From CAITSH01 sp025356665 (lineage in GTDB: Bacteria > Pseudomonadota > Gammaproteobacteria > Burkholderiales > SG8-39): 64,000 nt of DNA. Location: contig JANXRV010000129.1 in the NCBI GenBank assembly GCA_025356665.1, positions 1 through 64,000 of the forward strand, given 5' to 3'. This document shows, in pieces, positions 16,875-24,861 of the stretch; the first letter of the stretch is position 1, and each line of letters starts with the position of its first letter. The translations under genes and the position numbers were made by a program. Under the pieces are notes generated by a model. That model ran no database searches. It was not told the DNA's origin and saw nothing but the letters and a program-made list of their open reading frames with translations.

Positions 16875-17213
16875 ATGGGTAAAACAAACGACTTTTTGCT
16901 TCGGTTTAGGGATCGCGACACGCAAGGTGGCGTGACGCGCGTCACGCTTTCGCTTTTATCCGAAAAGCTTGGATTGTCCGAAACGGATGTCATACATAAA
17001 TCCCTCGTTGCGCTTGCTATGAATCAGTTGCCACAATACGAACCGGATAACGGTCCTCCAACAGAGGCGGACAGAAAAAAAATAAAATCCATCGTAACTG
17101 GAAAGCACGGTAACGCGTCGATGGTGGAAAGCCTCTTCCCCGACATGGCGGATTCACGTGAGCCCAAGCTTGCTCAAAGCAAAAGAGTTCGTCCCTCTCC
17201 CCGCCCCAGGTGA
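16875..17213 (+). CDS. putative antitoxin, partner of PemK-like toxin
   Basis: A 112-residue protein. The segment GGVTRVTLSLLSEKLGLSET, followed by VIHKSLVALAMNQL, has the strand plus two-helix pattern of ribbon-helix-helix antitoxins. The C-terminus is basic and Pro-rich. Its last 56 bases overlap the start of the downstream PemK-like gene, the usual antitoxin-first layout. ATG 16875 lacks a strong ribosome-binding site. The DNA-binding role and binding to the palindrome upstream are inferred. Confidence 0.65.
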   Translation: MGKTNDFLLRFRDRDTQGGVTRVTLSLLSEKLGLSETDVIHKSLVALAMNQLPQYEPDNGPPTEADRKKIKSIVTGKHGNASMVESLFPDMADSREPKLAQSKRVRPSPRPR

Positions 17214-17601
17214 CATCCTCTACTGCTTTTTTTCAACAAAAGAGCGTGGCGGTATTCCGGGCAGAAAACCAAGACCAGTCCTGGTTCTAGGTACGATGGA
17301 GTTTGAGGATGGCACGCCGGGCCTGCGTGTCGCCTACGGAACATCCAAGAAGGTCCAAGATTTAATATCCGGAGAATTCGCTATACGAAAGCTTGACGGC
17401 CCTGCTTACACCCTTTCTGGATTGAGCTTTGAGACGAAATTTAATCTTAAAAATTCTCAGGATTTGCCCTATAACGAAGAATGGTTTCGAGTCCCGCCCA
17501 ACCCAAGGCATGGGCAAACGCCAAAGCTTGGTACGCTACATCCATCATTGATGCATCGGGCCAAAGCCGCATTTGAAGCGATCAGCTTTAGACCGAAATA
17601 G
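17158..17601 (+). CDS. PemK/MazF-like toxin
   Basis: A 147-residue protein. The N-terminal strand PAPGDILYCFF and the GIPGRKPRPVLVLG segment match the PemK/MazF SH3-like barrel, whose known members are mRNA interferases. Later residues (FETKFNLKNSQDLPYNEEWF, then LGTLHPSLMHRA) fit the larger PemK-like variants. GTG 17158 lies within the antitoxin frame, giving a 56-base overlap and likely coupling. Whether it cleaves RNA is inferred from the family. Confidence 0.78.
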   Translation: MSPSLLKAKEFVPLPAPGDILYCFFSTKERGGIPGRKPRPVLVLGTMEFEDGTPGLRVAYGTSKKVQDLISGEFAIRKLDGPAYTLSGLSFETKFNLKNSQDLPYNEEWFRVPPNPRHGQTPKLGTLHPSLMHRAKAAFEAISFRPK

Positions 17602-17630
17602 GGACTCATCGCTATAGTCCCCTTTCGTTT
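17601..17630 (+). terminator. possible terminator after the PemK-like gene
   Basis: Overlapping the stop codon, GGGACT (17601-17606) pairs with AGTCCC (17616-17621), followed by CTTTCGTTTT. The stem is short, so this is a weak terminator candidate. Confidence 0.4.
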
Positions 17631-17670
17631 TGGCCTGACACGTTTTGCCCTGACACGTTTTGGCCTGACA
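17626..17670. repeat. 15-bp satellite, three copies
   Basis: CGTTTTGGCCTGACA occurs at 17626-17640, 17641-17655 (one difference) and 17656-17670. It lies between the toxin gene and the PanE-like gene. Confidence 0.85.
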
Positions 17671-17808
17671 CAGGCCGCAGGTTTGATCGGATTGCCGCCG
17701 CCGGGCGATGCGCGCGCGCATCAGGCAAAATAAGGGCCTCTGTCGGCGCCTGCGGGTGTGTTTGCCCTGCTGCGGCCGTCTCCCCGTTCAAACTCAAGGA
17801 ATCTGATC

Positions 17809-18774
17809 CTGAAAATCTGCATATTTGGCGCCGGCGCGGTCGGCGGGCACTTTGCGGCGCGCCTCGCCGCCGCAGGCAACGATGTTTCGGTGGTGGCGCG
17901 CGGCCCCAACCTCGCGGCGATCCGCGCGCGCGGACTGCTGCTGCACAGCGGCGACAAACGCATCGCCGGACGCGTGCGCGCCAGCGACAATCCGGCCGAG
18001 CTGGGCGCGCAGGATTTCATCCTCGCCACGCTCAAGGCCACCAGCCTCGCCGCATTCGCCCAAGGCGTGACGCCGCTACTGGGCCCGAACAGCGCCGTGG
18101 TGTTTGCGCAAAACGGCTTGCCCTGGTGGTACGCGCAGGGGCTGTCGGCCTCGCGTCCGCGCCCACCCGACTTGTCGCGGCTTGATCCGGGCGGCGTACT
18201 CGCGCGCAGCATCGCGCCCGAGCGCGTTATCGGCAGCGTTATTTTTTCCGCCAACACGGTGATAGAACCTGGCGTCATCAGCAACGCCACGCCGGAGAAC
18301 AACTGCCTGAGCCTGGGCGAAACCGATGACAGGCCCAGCGCGCGCCTGGACGCCTTGCGCGCCGTGCTGATCGGCGCCGGCATAGACTCGCCGCCTATCG
18401 CCGATATCCGCACCGTGGTCTGGCACAAGCTGCTGCTAAACCTGATGTCTGCGGTCGCCGCCCTCACCGGCCAGCCGGGCAAGATCATGATGGCCGACCC
18501 CGAGGTGAGCGCGGTCATCCATGCGCTGATCCGCGAGGGCATCGCCATCGGTGCCGCGCACGGCATTGCGCTCGAACCGGTGATGCCCAACACCAGCATG
18601 CACAAGCCCTCCATCCTGCAAGACTACGAGATGGGCCGGCCAATGGAAGTGGAGGCGCTGCTGCAGGCGCCGCTCGCCTTTGCCCGCGTCGCCGGGGTGG
18701 CCACGCCCATGCTACAGGTGGTGGCCGCGCTGGTGGCCCACCGTGCCGTGGCCAAAGGGCTTTATGAGCACTGA
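17809..18774 (+). CDS. 2-dehydropantoate 2-reductase-family protein (PanE/ApbA-like)
   Basis: An NAD(P)H-dependent ketoacid reductase-like protein of about 321 residues. The Rossmann motif FGAGAVGGHFAARLA is at the extreme N-terminus. AQNGLPWWYA matches the family's QNG segment, and TVVWHKLLLNLMSAVAALTG carries the catalytic Lys and Asn. Relatives begin Met-Lys-Ile directly before this motif; here that Met position is CTG 17809, with AAGGA (17796-17800) eight bases upstream. I therefore propose a CTG start; the alternative GTG 17758 adds 17 residues with no ribosome-binding site. It stands alone, so pantothenate synthesis is not proven. Confidence 0.88.
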   Translation: MKICIFGAGAVGGHFAARLAAAGNDVSVVARGPNLAAIRARGLLLHSGDKRIAGRVRASDNPAELGAQDFILATLKATSLAAFAQGVTPLLGPNSAVVFAQNGLPWWYAQGLSASRPRPPDLSRLDPGGVLARSIAPERVIGSVIFSANTVIEPGVISNATPENNCLSLGETDDRPSARLDALRAVLIGAGIDSPPIADIRTVVWHKLLLNLMSAVAALTGQPGKIMMADPEVSAVIHALIREGIAIGAAHGIALEPVMPNTSMHKPSILQDYEMGRPMEVEALLQAPLAFARVAGVATPMLQVVAALVAHRAVAKGLYEH

Positions 18775-18815
18775 AATCAGCACTGAAATCAGCCCTGAGG
18801 CCCCAGCCTGTCGAT

Positions 18816-18850
18816 GACTGGAAAGCCACGACTGGTGCGCCTTTCCAGCC
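18816..18850. repeat. 35-bp REP-like palindromic element, copy B
   Basis: Same family as 2888-2922: GACTGGAAAG on the left and CTTTCCAGCC on the right, with CTGG in the centre. It lies 41 bp after the PanE-like stop codon. Confidence 0.75.
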
Positions 18851-18951
18851 ATTGTCCGGGAAAATTTACGCGCTACGACAAGGCCAGGGGCAGGCGCTGC
18901 ATCAGGCCACAGGTCGCGTAGAATGCACGCTATGACACCAGCCAGCGTCGG

Positions 18952-21372
18952 GTGATGAGCACACTGCTAGACAAACTTAAACAAGCCGAACTCGATCGCC
19001 AGTCCAACGAGGCCAACGAGGCCAACGAGGCCGCCGCAGACAGTGGGGCCGCCGCGTCCAGTGACGCCGCCGCGGGCCTGCCCGATCAGCCAAGCGCCGC
19101 GCAAGCCTCTCGCGCAGGGGGAGGGGGAGCAGGCACCGAAGCCGACCGCGCCGCCACCGCCGCCACAAGCGCAGCGCAAACGCGCGCGGAAACCGAACGC
19201 CAGACGCGCGCCCTGACCGAGCAGTCCCGCCAGAGCGAACGCGAGTCCGCCCGCATCGCCATGGCGCACGCTGACGCCGAGGCCCTGGCGCAGCACGAAG
19301 CCGAGCAGCGCGCCGCAGCCGAACAAGGCTTGGCGCGGGCCGCCGAGCTTGCCGCCAGCGCCGAAGCACAACGCAAATTCGCCGCCCAGGCGCGGGCCAT
19401 CGCCGAAGAGGACGCCCTCGAGCAGGCCGAACAACGCAGCCTCGCCGATGCGCGCGCCCTCAAAGCGACCAAAGAGCGCATCGAGGCCGAGTCGCGCGCC
19501 GCAGAGGCCGCCGCCGCGCGCGTGGAACAAGAAAAAACCGCGGTGCAACTGGCGGCCGAACGCTATGCCGCCGAGCAAGCGGCACAGCACGCCGCCAACC
19601 GGCGCATTGAGGCCGAACGCGCGCTGGCGCGCGCCGCCGAGGAGCGCTTAAAAAGTGATGCGGCGCTGCGCGACCAGGCCGAGCAGCGCGTACGCGCGGA
19701 ACAAGAGGCGGCAAAGCAGACCCAGGCGCTGGCCGACGCCGAGGCCCGTGCCGCGGGACAGGCGGCGGACTACGCCGCCGCGGAAAAACGCGCCACCGAT
19801 GCGGCGCAAGCGCACGCCAGGGCCGACGCCGGACTGACGGCGCGCGCCGCCGAGCGCAGCGCCGCCGAGCAGGCGGCGCGCCTGGAGGCGGCGCGGCGTA
19901 TCGAAGCCGAGCAGGCGCGTATCGAAGCCGCGCGCGTAAAAGAGGCCAGCGAAGCGGCTCTTGCTGCCGAAGTGGCGCTGCGTGAAACGGCCGATGCCGC
20001 GGCCGACTTGATCAGCGCCGAGCGCGACGAAGCCGAGGCGCGCGTCCTGGCGCTCGAACAAGCGCGCAATGAGGCCGCCGAACGCGCACTCGCCGCGCTG
20101 ACGCAGCGTCAGCACAATGAAACGGCGGCGACGCGCCTGGCGCGCGACAAGGCCGCCGCGCAACAACAGGCGGCAAAACTCGCCGACGAACAGGCGATCG
20201 CCGAACGCGCACTGGCCCTTGCCGCAACCGAGCGCGCCGCCGCAGAAGCCCAGTTGTTGCGCGACACCGAGGCCTGCGTCAGCGCCGAGGCCGGGACGGC
20301 GCGCATCGCCGCAGAAAAGGCCGCGGCCGAGGCGCAGGCGCTCGGACTGGAGCAGGCACGCGCCGAGGCGGCGGCAAAAGCACTCGCCGCAACCGCCTTG
20401 CGCCAACACAAAGAAGCAGAGGCGGCACGCTTTGCCAGCGAGCGCAGCACCCTTGAACGCGCGGCAACAGCAAACGCCGAACAACAGGCTGCGGCGGAAC
20501 ATGCGCTGGCTGCCGCCGCAACCGAGCGCGCCGCCGCGGAAGCGCTGTTGTTACGCGACACCGAGGCGCGCATCGCCGCCGAGACTGCGGCCGAGCGCCT
20601 CGCCGCAGCGCGCGCCAAGACCGAGCAAGGCGCGCTGGCGCTGGCGCAATCGCGCAGCAAGGCCGCCGAAAAAGCCCTGACAACGACCAGAGCACGCGAA
20701 CAAAAAGAGACTGCGGCGGCGCGACTGGCTGCCGAACGCGGCGCGGCCGAACAGGCAGCGGCACAATACGCAAGCGAGCAGACCGCGACCGATCAGGCGC
20801 TGGCCACGGCCGCCGCACAACGCGAACAAGCCGAGGCCGCGCTGTTACACGACGCCGAGGCGCGTATCGCCGCCGATGCGCTGGCCACCGCTGCTGCGCG
20901 CGACAAGGCCCGCGCAGAAGCTGCCGCAGCCAAGCAGGTGGCGGCGCGCGCCAAGACGGAGCAACGTGCGATTGAGACGGCGGCCAAACGGCTGGCGGCA
21001 GAACACCGCGCGCAGGCCGCACTCGAAGAGCGCATTGCCGCCGCGCAGCAGGCCGATGCGCTGACGCAACAGGCGCAGCAAGCCGGTGAACACGCGGAGG
21101 CCGCCGCAGCAACGCGCGGCAAACTGCAAGACACACTGCAAGTCACACTGGCGCAATGGCCGCAAGCGCGGCGTAAGTGGCTGGGCGAGGCCGCTGTTGT
21201 ACTCGCCTGCCTCATCGGTGTGGCGCTTTATTTTATTGCCTTCCCCGGCTCGCAGTCACCCGCGGCGCGCAAGCCCTGGGTAGAGCAGCCGCTGCAATTG
21301 CGGCTTGACGAGGCGATCGAGAAAATTCCGTCCGGGATCACCGGCACGGCCAAGAAAAAAACCGGGCGCTGA
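18952..21372 (+). CDS. large alanine-rich coiled-coil protein with C-terminal membrane anchor
   Basis: An 806-residue protein, mostly Ala, Glu, Arg and Gln, predicted as one long coiled coil. It starts with Glu-Ala-Asn repeats. From about residue 335 to 640 I see near-exact 98-residue repeats, recognised by the sequence LLRDTEA/LLHDAEA and spaced exactly 98 residues apart (14 heptads). A single hydrophobic helix, AAVVLACLIGVALYFIAF (about residues 745-762), lies near the C-terminus, so the rod is probably membrane-anchored and cytoplasmic. ATG 18955 is an alternative to GTG 18952. No close family is recognised; a scaffold or envelope-spacing role is a guess. Confidence 0.8.
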   Translation: MMSTLLDKLKQAELDRQSNEANEANEAAADSGAAASSDAAAGLPDQPSAAQASRAGGGGAGTEADRAATAATSAAQTRAETERQTRALTEQSRQSERESARIAMAHADAEALAQHEAEQRAAAEQGLARAAELAASAEAQRKFAAQARAIAEEDALEQAEQRSLADARALKATKERIEAESRAAEAAAARVEQEKTAVQLAAERYAAEQAAQHAANRRIEAERALARAAEERLKSDAALRDQAEQRVRAEQEAAKQTQALADAEARAAGQAADYAAAEKRATDAAQAHARADAGLTARAAERSAAEQAARLEAARRIEAEQARIEAARVKEASEAALAAEVALRETADAAADLISAERDEAEARVLALEQARNEAAERALAALTQRQHNETAATRLARDKAAAQQQAAKLADEQAIAERALALAATERAAAEAQLLRDTEACVSAEAGTARIAAEKAAAEAQALGLEQARAEAAAKALAATALRQHKEAEAARFASERSTLERAATANAEQQAAAEHALAAAATERAAAEALLLRDTEARIAAETAAERLAAARAKTEQGALALAQSRSKAAEKALTTTRAREQKETAAARLAAERGAAEQAAAQYASEQTATDQALATAAAQREQAEAALLHDAEARIAADALATAAARDKARAEAAAAKQVAARAKTEQRAIETAAKRLAAEHRAQAALEERIAAAQQADALTQQAQQAGEHAEAAAATRGKLQDTLQVTLAQWPQARRKWLGEAAVVLACLIGVALYFIAFPGSQSPAARKPWVEQPLQLRLDEAIEKIPSGITGTAKKKTGR

Positions 21373-21405
21373 CTGGAAAGGTCCGGCTGGCGCGGGTTTT
21401 CAGCC
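21371..21405. repeat. 35-bp REP-like palindromic element, copy C
   Basis: The element overlaps the stop codon of the coiled-coil gene (TGA 21370-21372). It has GACTGGAAAG on the left and GTTTTCAGCC on the right, with central CTGG. Confidence 0.75.
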
Positions 21406-21486
21406 GATTATGGGCTGGGTACTAAGCGCCCAGTACCCAGTACCAAAGACTCAGCACCCCGCCCCCCGCCTTAATTACGCAACGCG

Positions 21487-21528
21487 CAACAGTCAACGCT
21501 CAACACGCAACACGCAACGCTCAACGCT
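21487..21528. repeat. 7-bp satellite (CAACNCG/CAACGCT), six copies
   Basis: Six tandem 7-mers (CAACAGT, CAACGCT, CAACACG twice, CAACGCT twice) run up to the stop codon of the next gene. Confidence 0.8.
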
Positions 21529-21980
21529 CAGCCCGCGGCGTCGGCCACCAGCCCTGCCGCTTCGATGCCGGCCACGCAGGCCGCTTCATCTTCTTCACCG
21601 GTTCCGCCACTCGCGCCGGCCGCGCCGATGATCTCGCCCTTGGCGTTCTTGATCAGCACGCCGCCCGGTTGGGGTAAAAATTTACCCTGCGCCGTCTGTG
21701 CCAGTGTGTGAAAAAATGCCGGGTTATCTTTGGCGCGCTTGGCCAGGGCGCGGCTGGACGCACCCATCGCCACCGAAGCCCAGGCCTTGCCCAGACCGAC
21801 ATCGACACGGAACATGCTGGCGCCGTCTTCGCGCTGCGCGGCGATGATGTGACCGCTGCCGTCTATGACCACCACGGCGAGCGGCTTGACGCCCATGTCA
21901 CGCGCCTTGGCCAGCGCCTTGTCGATAATGATATTGGCCTGCTTGAGACCCAATGGATTCATCTGACCGCTGTTGCTCAT
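21528..21980 (-). CDS. GlcG/HbpS-family (DUF336) protein
   Basis: A 150-residue protein of the GlcG/HbpS fold: LKQANIIIDKALAKARDMGV, then PLAVVVIDGSGHIIAAQRED, then GGVLIKNAKGEIIGAAGASGG. Members include heme-binding HbpS and proteins encoded with glycolate or diol oxidation enzymes. No signal peptide is present. It lies 95 bp downstream of a TctC gene and is likely co-transcribed with it and the monooxygenase further upstream. The function within this cluster is unknown. Confidence 0.88.
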   Translation of the reverse strand: MSNSGQMNPLGLKQANIIIDKALAKARDMGVKPLAVVVIDGSGHIIAAQREDGASMFRVDVGLGKAWASVAMGASSRALAKRAKDNPAFFHTLAQTAQGKFLPQPGGVLIKNAKGEIIGAAGASGGTGEEDEAACVAGIEAAGLVADAAG

Positions 21981-22075
21981 GCCTTGCCCCTGTTTGATTT
22001 AAAAAACGCTTGATTCAAAACCGCTTGGTTTGAAAGCGCCTGGTTTGAAAGCGAATGCAAATGCGGCCCGGTGCC

Positions 22076-23071
22076 CTACTCGGCTTGGATGCCGATGTCC
22101 TTGATCACCTGCGCCCAGCGCGTACGCTCGGACGCAAAAAACTGCCCGGTCGATTCGGGTGTGCCGGCGCCCTCGGTGTAAATGCCCAGGTCGCGCAGCC
22201 TTTGCACGTTCTCGCTGTCGGTGAGAATCTGCCCGAGGTCGCGGTTGATTTTGCTCACCACCTCGGCCGGCGTGCCGGTGGGCGCGACCAGCGCGAACCA
22301 GCCAACATAGGCAAAACCGGGCAGCGTTTCGGCCAGCGTCGGAATGCCCTCCAGTCCGGGCAGGCGCTTGGCCGAACTCACGGCGATGGGGCGCAGCCTG
22401 CCGTCCTTAACGAGATTGACCACCGCAGGGATGCCCATCACGGTGTACTGGGTGCGGCCGGCAACGGTGTCCTGGATGGCAGCGGCCGAACTCGTGTAAG
22501 GCACTTGCGTCACCTGCACGCCGGCAACCACCTTGAGCATGTCGCCGACAATGCCGCCAAAGCCGCGCTGTCCGTCGCTGGCAAAAGACAACTGCCCCGG
22601 CTGCGCCTTGGCCAACGCAATCAGCTCGGCGGTGTTCTTGGCCGCCACCGTGGGTGTTGCGGCGATCAGGAAGGGACTCAGGCCTATCATCGCCACCGGC
22701 GTGAAATCCTTCACCGGATCGTAGGGCATGGACTTGAGCGTGTAGATGTTGGTCACCAGCGCCGCGGTGGTGGAGAAATAAAGCGTGTAGCCGTCGGCCG
22801 GCAAGCGCGCCGCCGCCTGCGCGCCGATGACGTTATTGCCCCCGGGGCGGTTCTCGACCACGACCTGCTGGCCCCAGCTGCGCGTGAGCTTGTCGGCGAT
22901 GATGCGTGCGATGATGTCAGGCGGCGAACCGGCCGGCTGCGACAAGATGATTTTCGGCGGCTTGGCCGGCCAACTTTGCGCCAGCGCAACCGAGGTCTGC
23001 AGACCCGGCAGATCCAGCAGACTCAGCAGACCCAGCAAACCGACCAGCGCCAAACGGATGGGCGTTTTCAT
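22076..23071 (-). CDS. Bug/TctC-family periplasmic solute-binding protein
   Basis: A 331-residue exported binding protein. The signal peptide is unusually Leu-rich (LALVGLLGLLSLLDLPGL) and ends SVALAQ. The mature start SWPAKPPKIILSQPAGSPPD keeps the Bug layout. NRPGGNNVIGA and DGYTLYFS follow. GAGGAAAAC precedes ATG 23071. It lies between the FAD monooxygenase gene and the GlcG-like gene on the same strand, which suggests it takes up a substrate for that pathway; ligand unknown. Confidence 0.92.
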   Translation of the reverse strand: MKTPIRLALVGLLGLLSLLDLPGLQTSVALAQSWPAKPPKIILSQPAGSPPDIIARIIADKLTRSWGQQVVVENRPGGNNVIGAQAAARLPADGYTLYFSTTAALVTNIYTLKSMPYDPVKDFTPVAMIGLSPFLIAATPTVAAKNTAELIALAKAQPGQLSFASDGQRGFGGIVGDMLKVVAGVQVTQVPYTSSAAAIQDTVAGRTQYTVMGIPAVVNLVKDGRLRPIAVSSAKRLPGLEGIPTLAETLPGFAYVGWFALVAPTGTPAEVVSKINRDLGQILTDSENVQRLRDLGIYTEGAGTPESTGQFFASERTRWAQVIKDIGIQAE

Positions 23072-23196
23072 GTTTTCCTCCTCAGGATTACTATTTTAAA
23101 AAATTCTGCCGCCTGGTTTTTCTGCTTTTTTCTGCTGCTTTTCTGCGCTGTGCTTGCGGCCGGGGAAGGCCGCCAATTTTACCGCGCCCACCCGTC

Positions 23197-24861
23197 TTAT
23201 TTCATCGCCACATCGAGTAGCGACAATTGCGCATCCAGCTGTTCCGCGCCGGCGGCCACGCCATACACATAGTGATCCGGCCGCACGATTGCGGCCACAC
23301 ACGCGTGGCGCGAAAACCAGCGCGCCAGCACACCGTCGGACTCGTTGATGCACAACACACTCACAGCCGCGACATCGGTGTCGGCGTCAACGTCAACGTC
23401 AGTGCCAAGCAGCACGATGCGCGCTTCCATACGCGCGACCAGCACATTGGCGCACAAGGCCGCGGCCAGTTGCCTGTCCTTGACCACGACCCGAAAGCCG
23501 CTGCCGGCAAGATCGTCCATCAACACCGGCGCACCCGCCCGCATGACGCGCGGCTGCGGAAAAATCGTGCCCTTGGCGGCGTGCGCCAGCGGCGAGAGCA
23601 GGCAGGCGGCGCCGGCGAGCGGCGGAATCAGGTCTTGGCGAGGTACGGTTTTTATCTCACCACCGGCCTCTTCAAGCAGCCGCGCATCGCGTTGTTTCGC
23701 CGCCACCGGGTCGCGTTCACAAATGAGCAGGCCGATGTTCTTGATCAGCGTGGTGAGGCGCCGCACATGGGCGGCGCGCTCGGCCTGGTAGGTATCGAGC
23801 AGCGCGTCGCCGCTCTTGCCGCTGAGCACACGCTGCAACTTCCAGCTCAGGTTGGCGACGTCGCGCACGCCCTGGCACATGCCCTGACCGGTAAAGGGCG
23901 GCTGTTGGTGGGCGGCGTCACCGGCGATGAACACGCGTCCGCGGCGCCAGTCGCGCGCCACCAAGGCATGAAAGCGGTAGCTCGCCACACGCCACAGCGA
24001 CGCCTCGTCTGGCTTCAACCAGCGCGACAACAGCTTCCAGATCTCAGTCTCGCTTTCCATGGTGCGCGGATCCTCCCCGGCCAGCAGCATGATTTCCCAG
24101 CGGCGGTGATTGCCCGGGCCGATGAGGTAAGTAGTGGGGCGCGCCGGCTCGCAGTACTGGATGCTGACATCGGGCAGCTTGCCCAGGCCGCTTTCATTGA
24201 CCTGCACATCGACCACCAGCCAGGGCTCGTCAAAGCCCAGATCCTCGAGCGGCATGTCAAGCAGGCCGCGTACCGTGCTCGTGGCGCCGTCGCAGCCAAT
24301 GACATAGCGGGCGCTTAGCTCGCGCACCTTGGCTCCGGCACCAGCAGGGCCACCGTCAGCACCACCGTCAGCGCCACCATCAACGCGACCATCATCACCG
24401 CGCAGGCGCAAACGCACGCCCGAGGCATCCTGCTCCAGCCCTATCAGTTCGGTGCCAAGCGACAACTGCACGCTGTCGTGCGCGGCGGCGGCGCTGCGCA
24501 TGATTTGCTCCACCGGGGGCTGCGTGAACACCACGTTGGGCGGCCAGCCCAGCGGATAGGGCGGTGGCATCGCGCCAAGGCGCTTGATCAGCCGCCCGTC
24601 CACGCCGTAGTACTCGGACGGGGTGAAGGGCGCGGTATGGGGCAGCACCTTGTCGACGATGCCCAGGTTCTGGAACACGCGCATGGTTTCGTGATCAAGC
24701 GCAAAGGCGCGCGGCTTGTCATACACGCTGCGCACGCGATCAATCACCAGCGTGCGCACGCCCATGCTGCCAAGCAAACCGGCGCAGGTCGCCCCGGCCG
24801 GGCCAAAGCCCACCACCACGACATCGAATGGTTCGCTCACAGCTTTATTTTCCATCGTCAC
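23197..24861 (-). CDS. MhpA-like FAD-dependent aromatic monooxygenase
   Basis: A 554-residue flavin hydroxylase of the PheA/MhpA class, expected to hydroxylate a phenolic ring using NAD(P)H and O2. It has the GFGPAGATCAG dinucleotide motif (residues 18-28), GCDGATSTVR (about 190) and GDAAHQQPPFTGQGMCQGVRD (about 310). The C-terminal part corresponds to the thioredoxin-like domain of this class. A Gly/Ala-rich Asp-Gly insert near residue 160 (GGADGGADGG) comes from a small sequence repeat. The start overlaps the stop of the upstream signal-less TctC-like gene by 4 bp (ATGA). The substrate, perhaps a hydroxyphenylpropionate-type acid, is not proven. Confidence 0.9.
   Translation of the reverse strand: MTMENKAVSEPFDVVVVGFGPAGATCAGLLGSMGVRTLVIDRVRSVYDKPRAFALDHETMRVFQNLGIVDKVLPHTAPFTPSEYYGVDGRLIKRLGAMPPPYPLGWPPNVVFTQPPVEQIMRSAAAAHDSVQLSLGTELIGLEQDASGVRLRLRGDDGRVDGGADGGADGGPAGAGAKVRELSARYVIGCDGATSTVRGLLDMPLEDLGFDEPWLVVDVQVNESGLGKLPDVSIQYCEPARPTTYLIGPGNHRRWEIMLLAGEDPRTMESETEIWKLLSRWLKPDEASLWRVASYRFHALVARDWRRGRVFIAGDAAHQQPPFTGQGMCQGVRDVANLSWKLQRVLSGKSGDALLDTYQAERAAHVRRLTTLIKNIGLLICERDPVAAKQRDARLLEEAGGEIKTVPRQDLIPPLAGAACLLSPLAHAAKGTIFPQPRVMRAGAPVLMDDLAGSGFRVVVKDRQLAAALCANVLVARMEARIVLLGTDVDVDADTDVAAVSVLCINESDGVLARWFSRHACVAAIVRPDHYVYGVAAGAEQLDAQLSLLDVAMK

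Noticed and set aside
18967..21215. Several long minus-strand frames
   Set aside because: They are shadows of the alanine-rich coiled-coil repeats.
22055..23272. 405-residue plus-strand frame
   Set aside because: Antisense to a clear TctC gene; composition (His/Arg-rich) is typical of antisense frames in GC-rich DNA.
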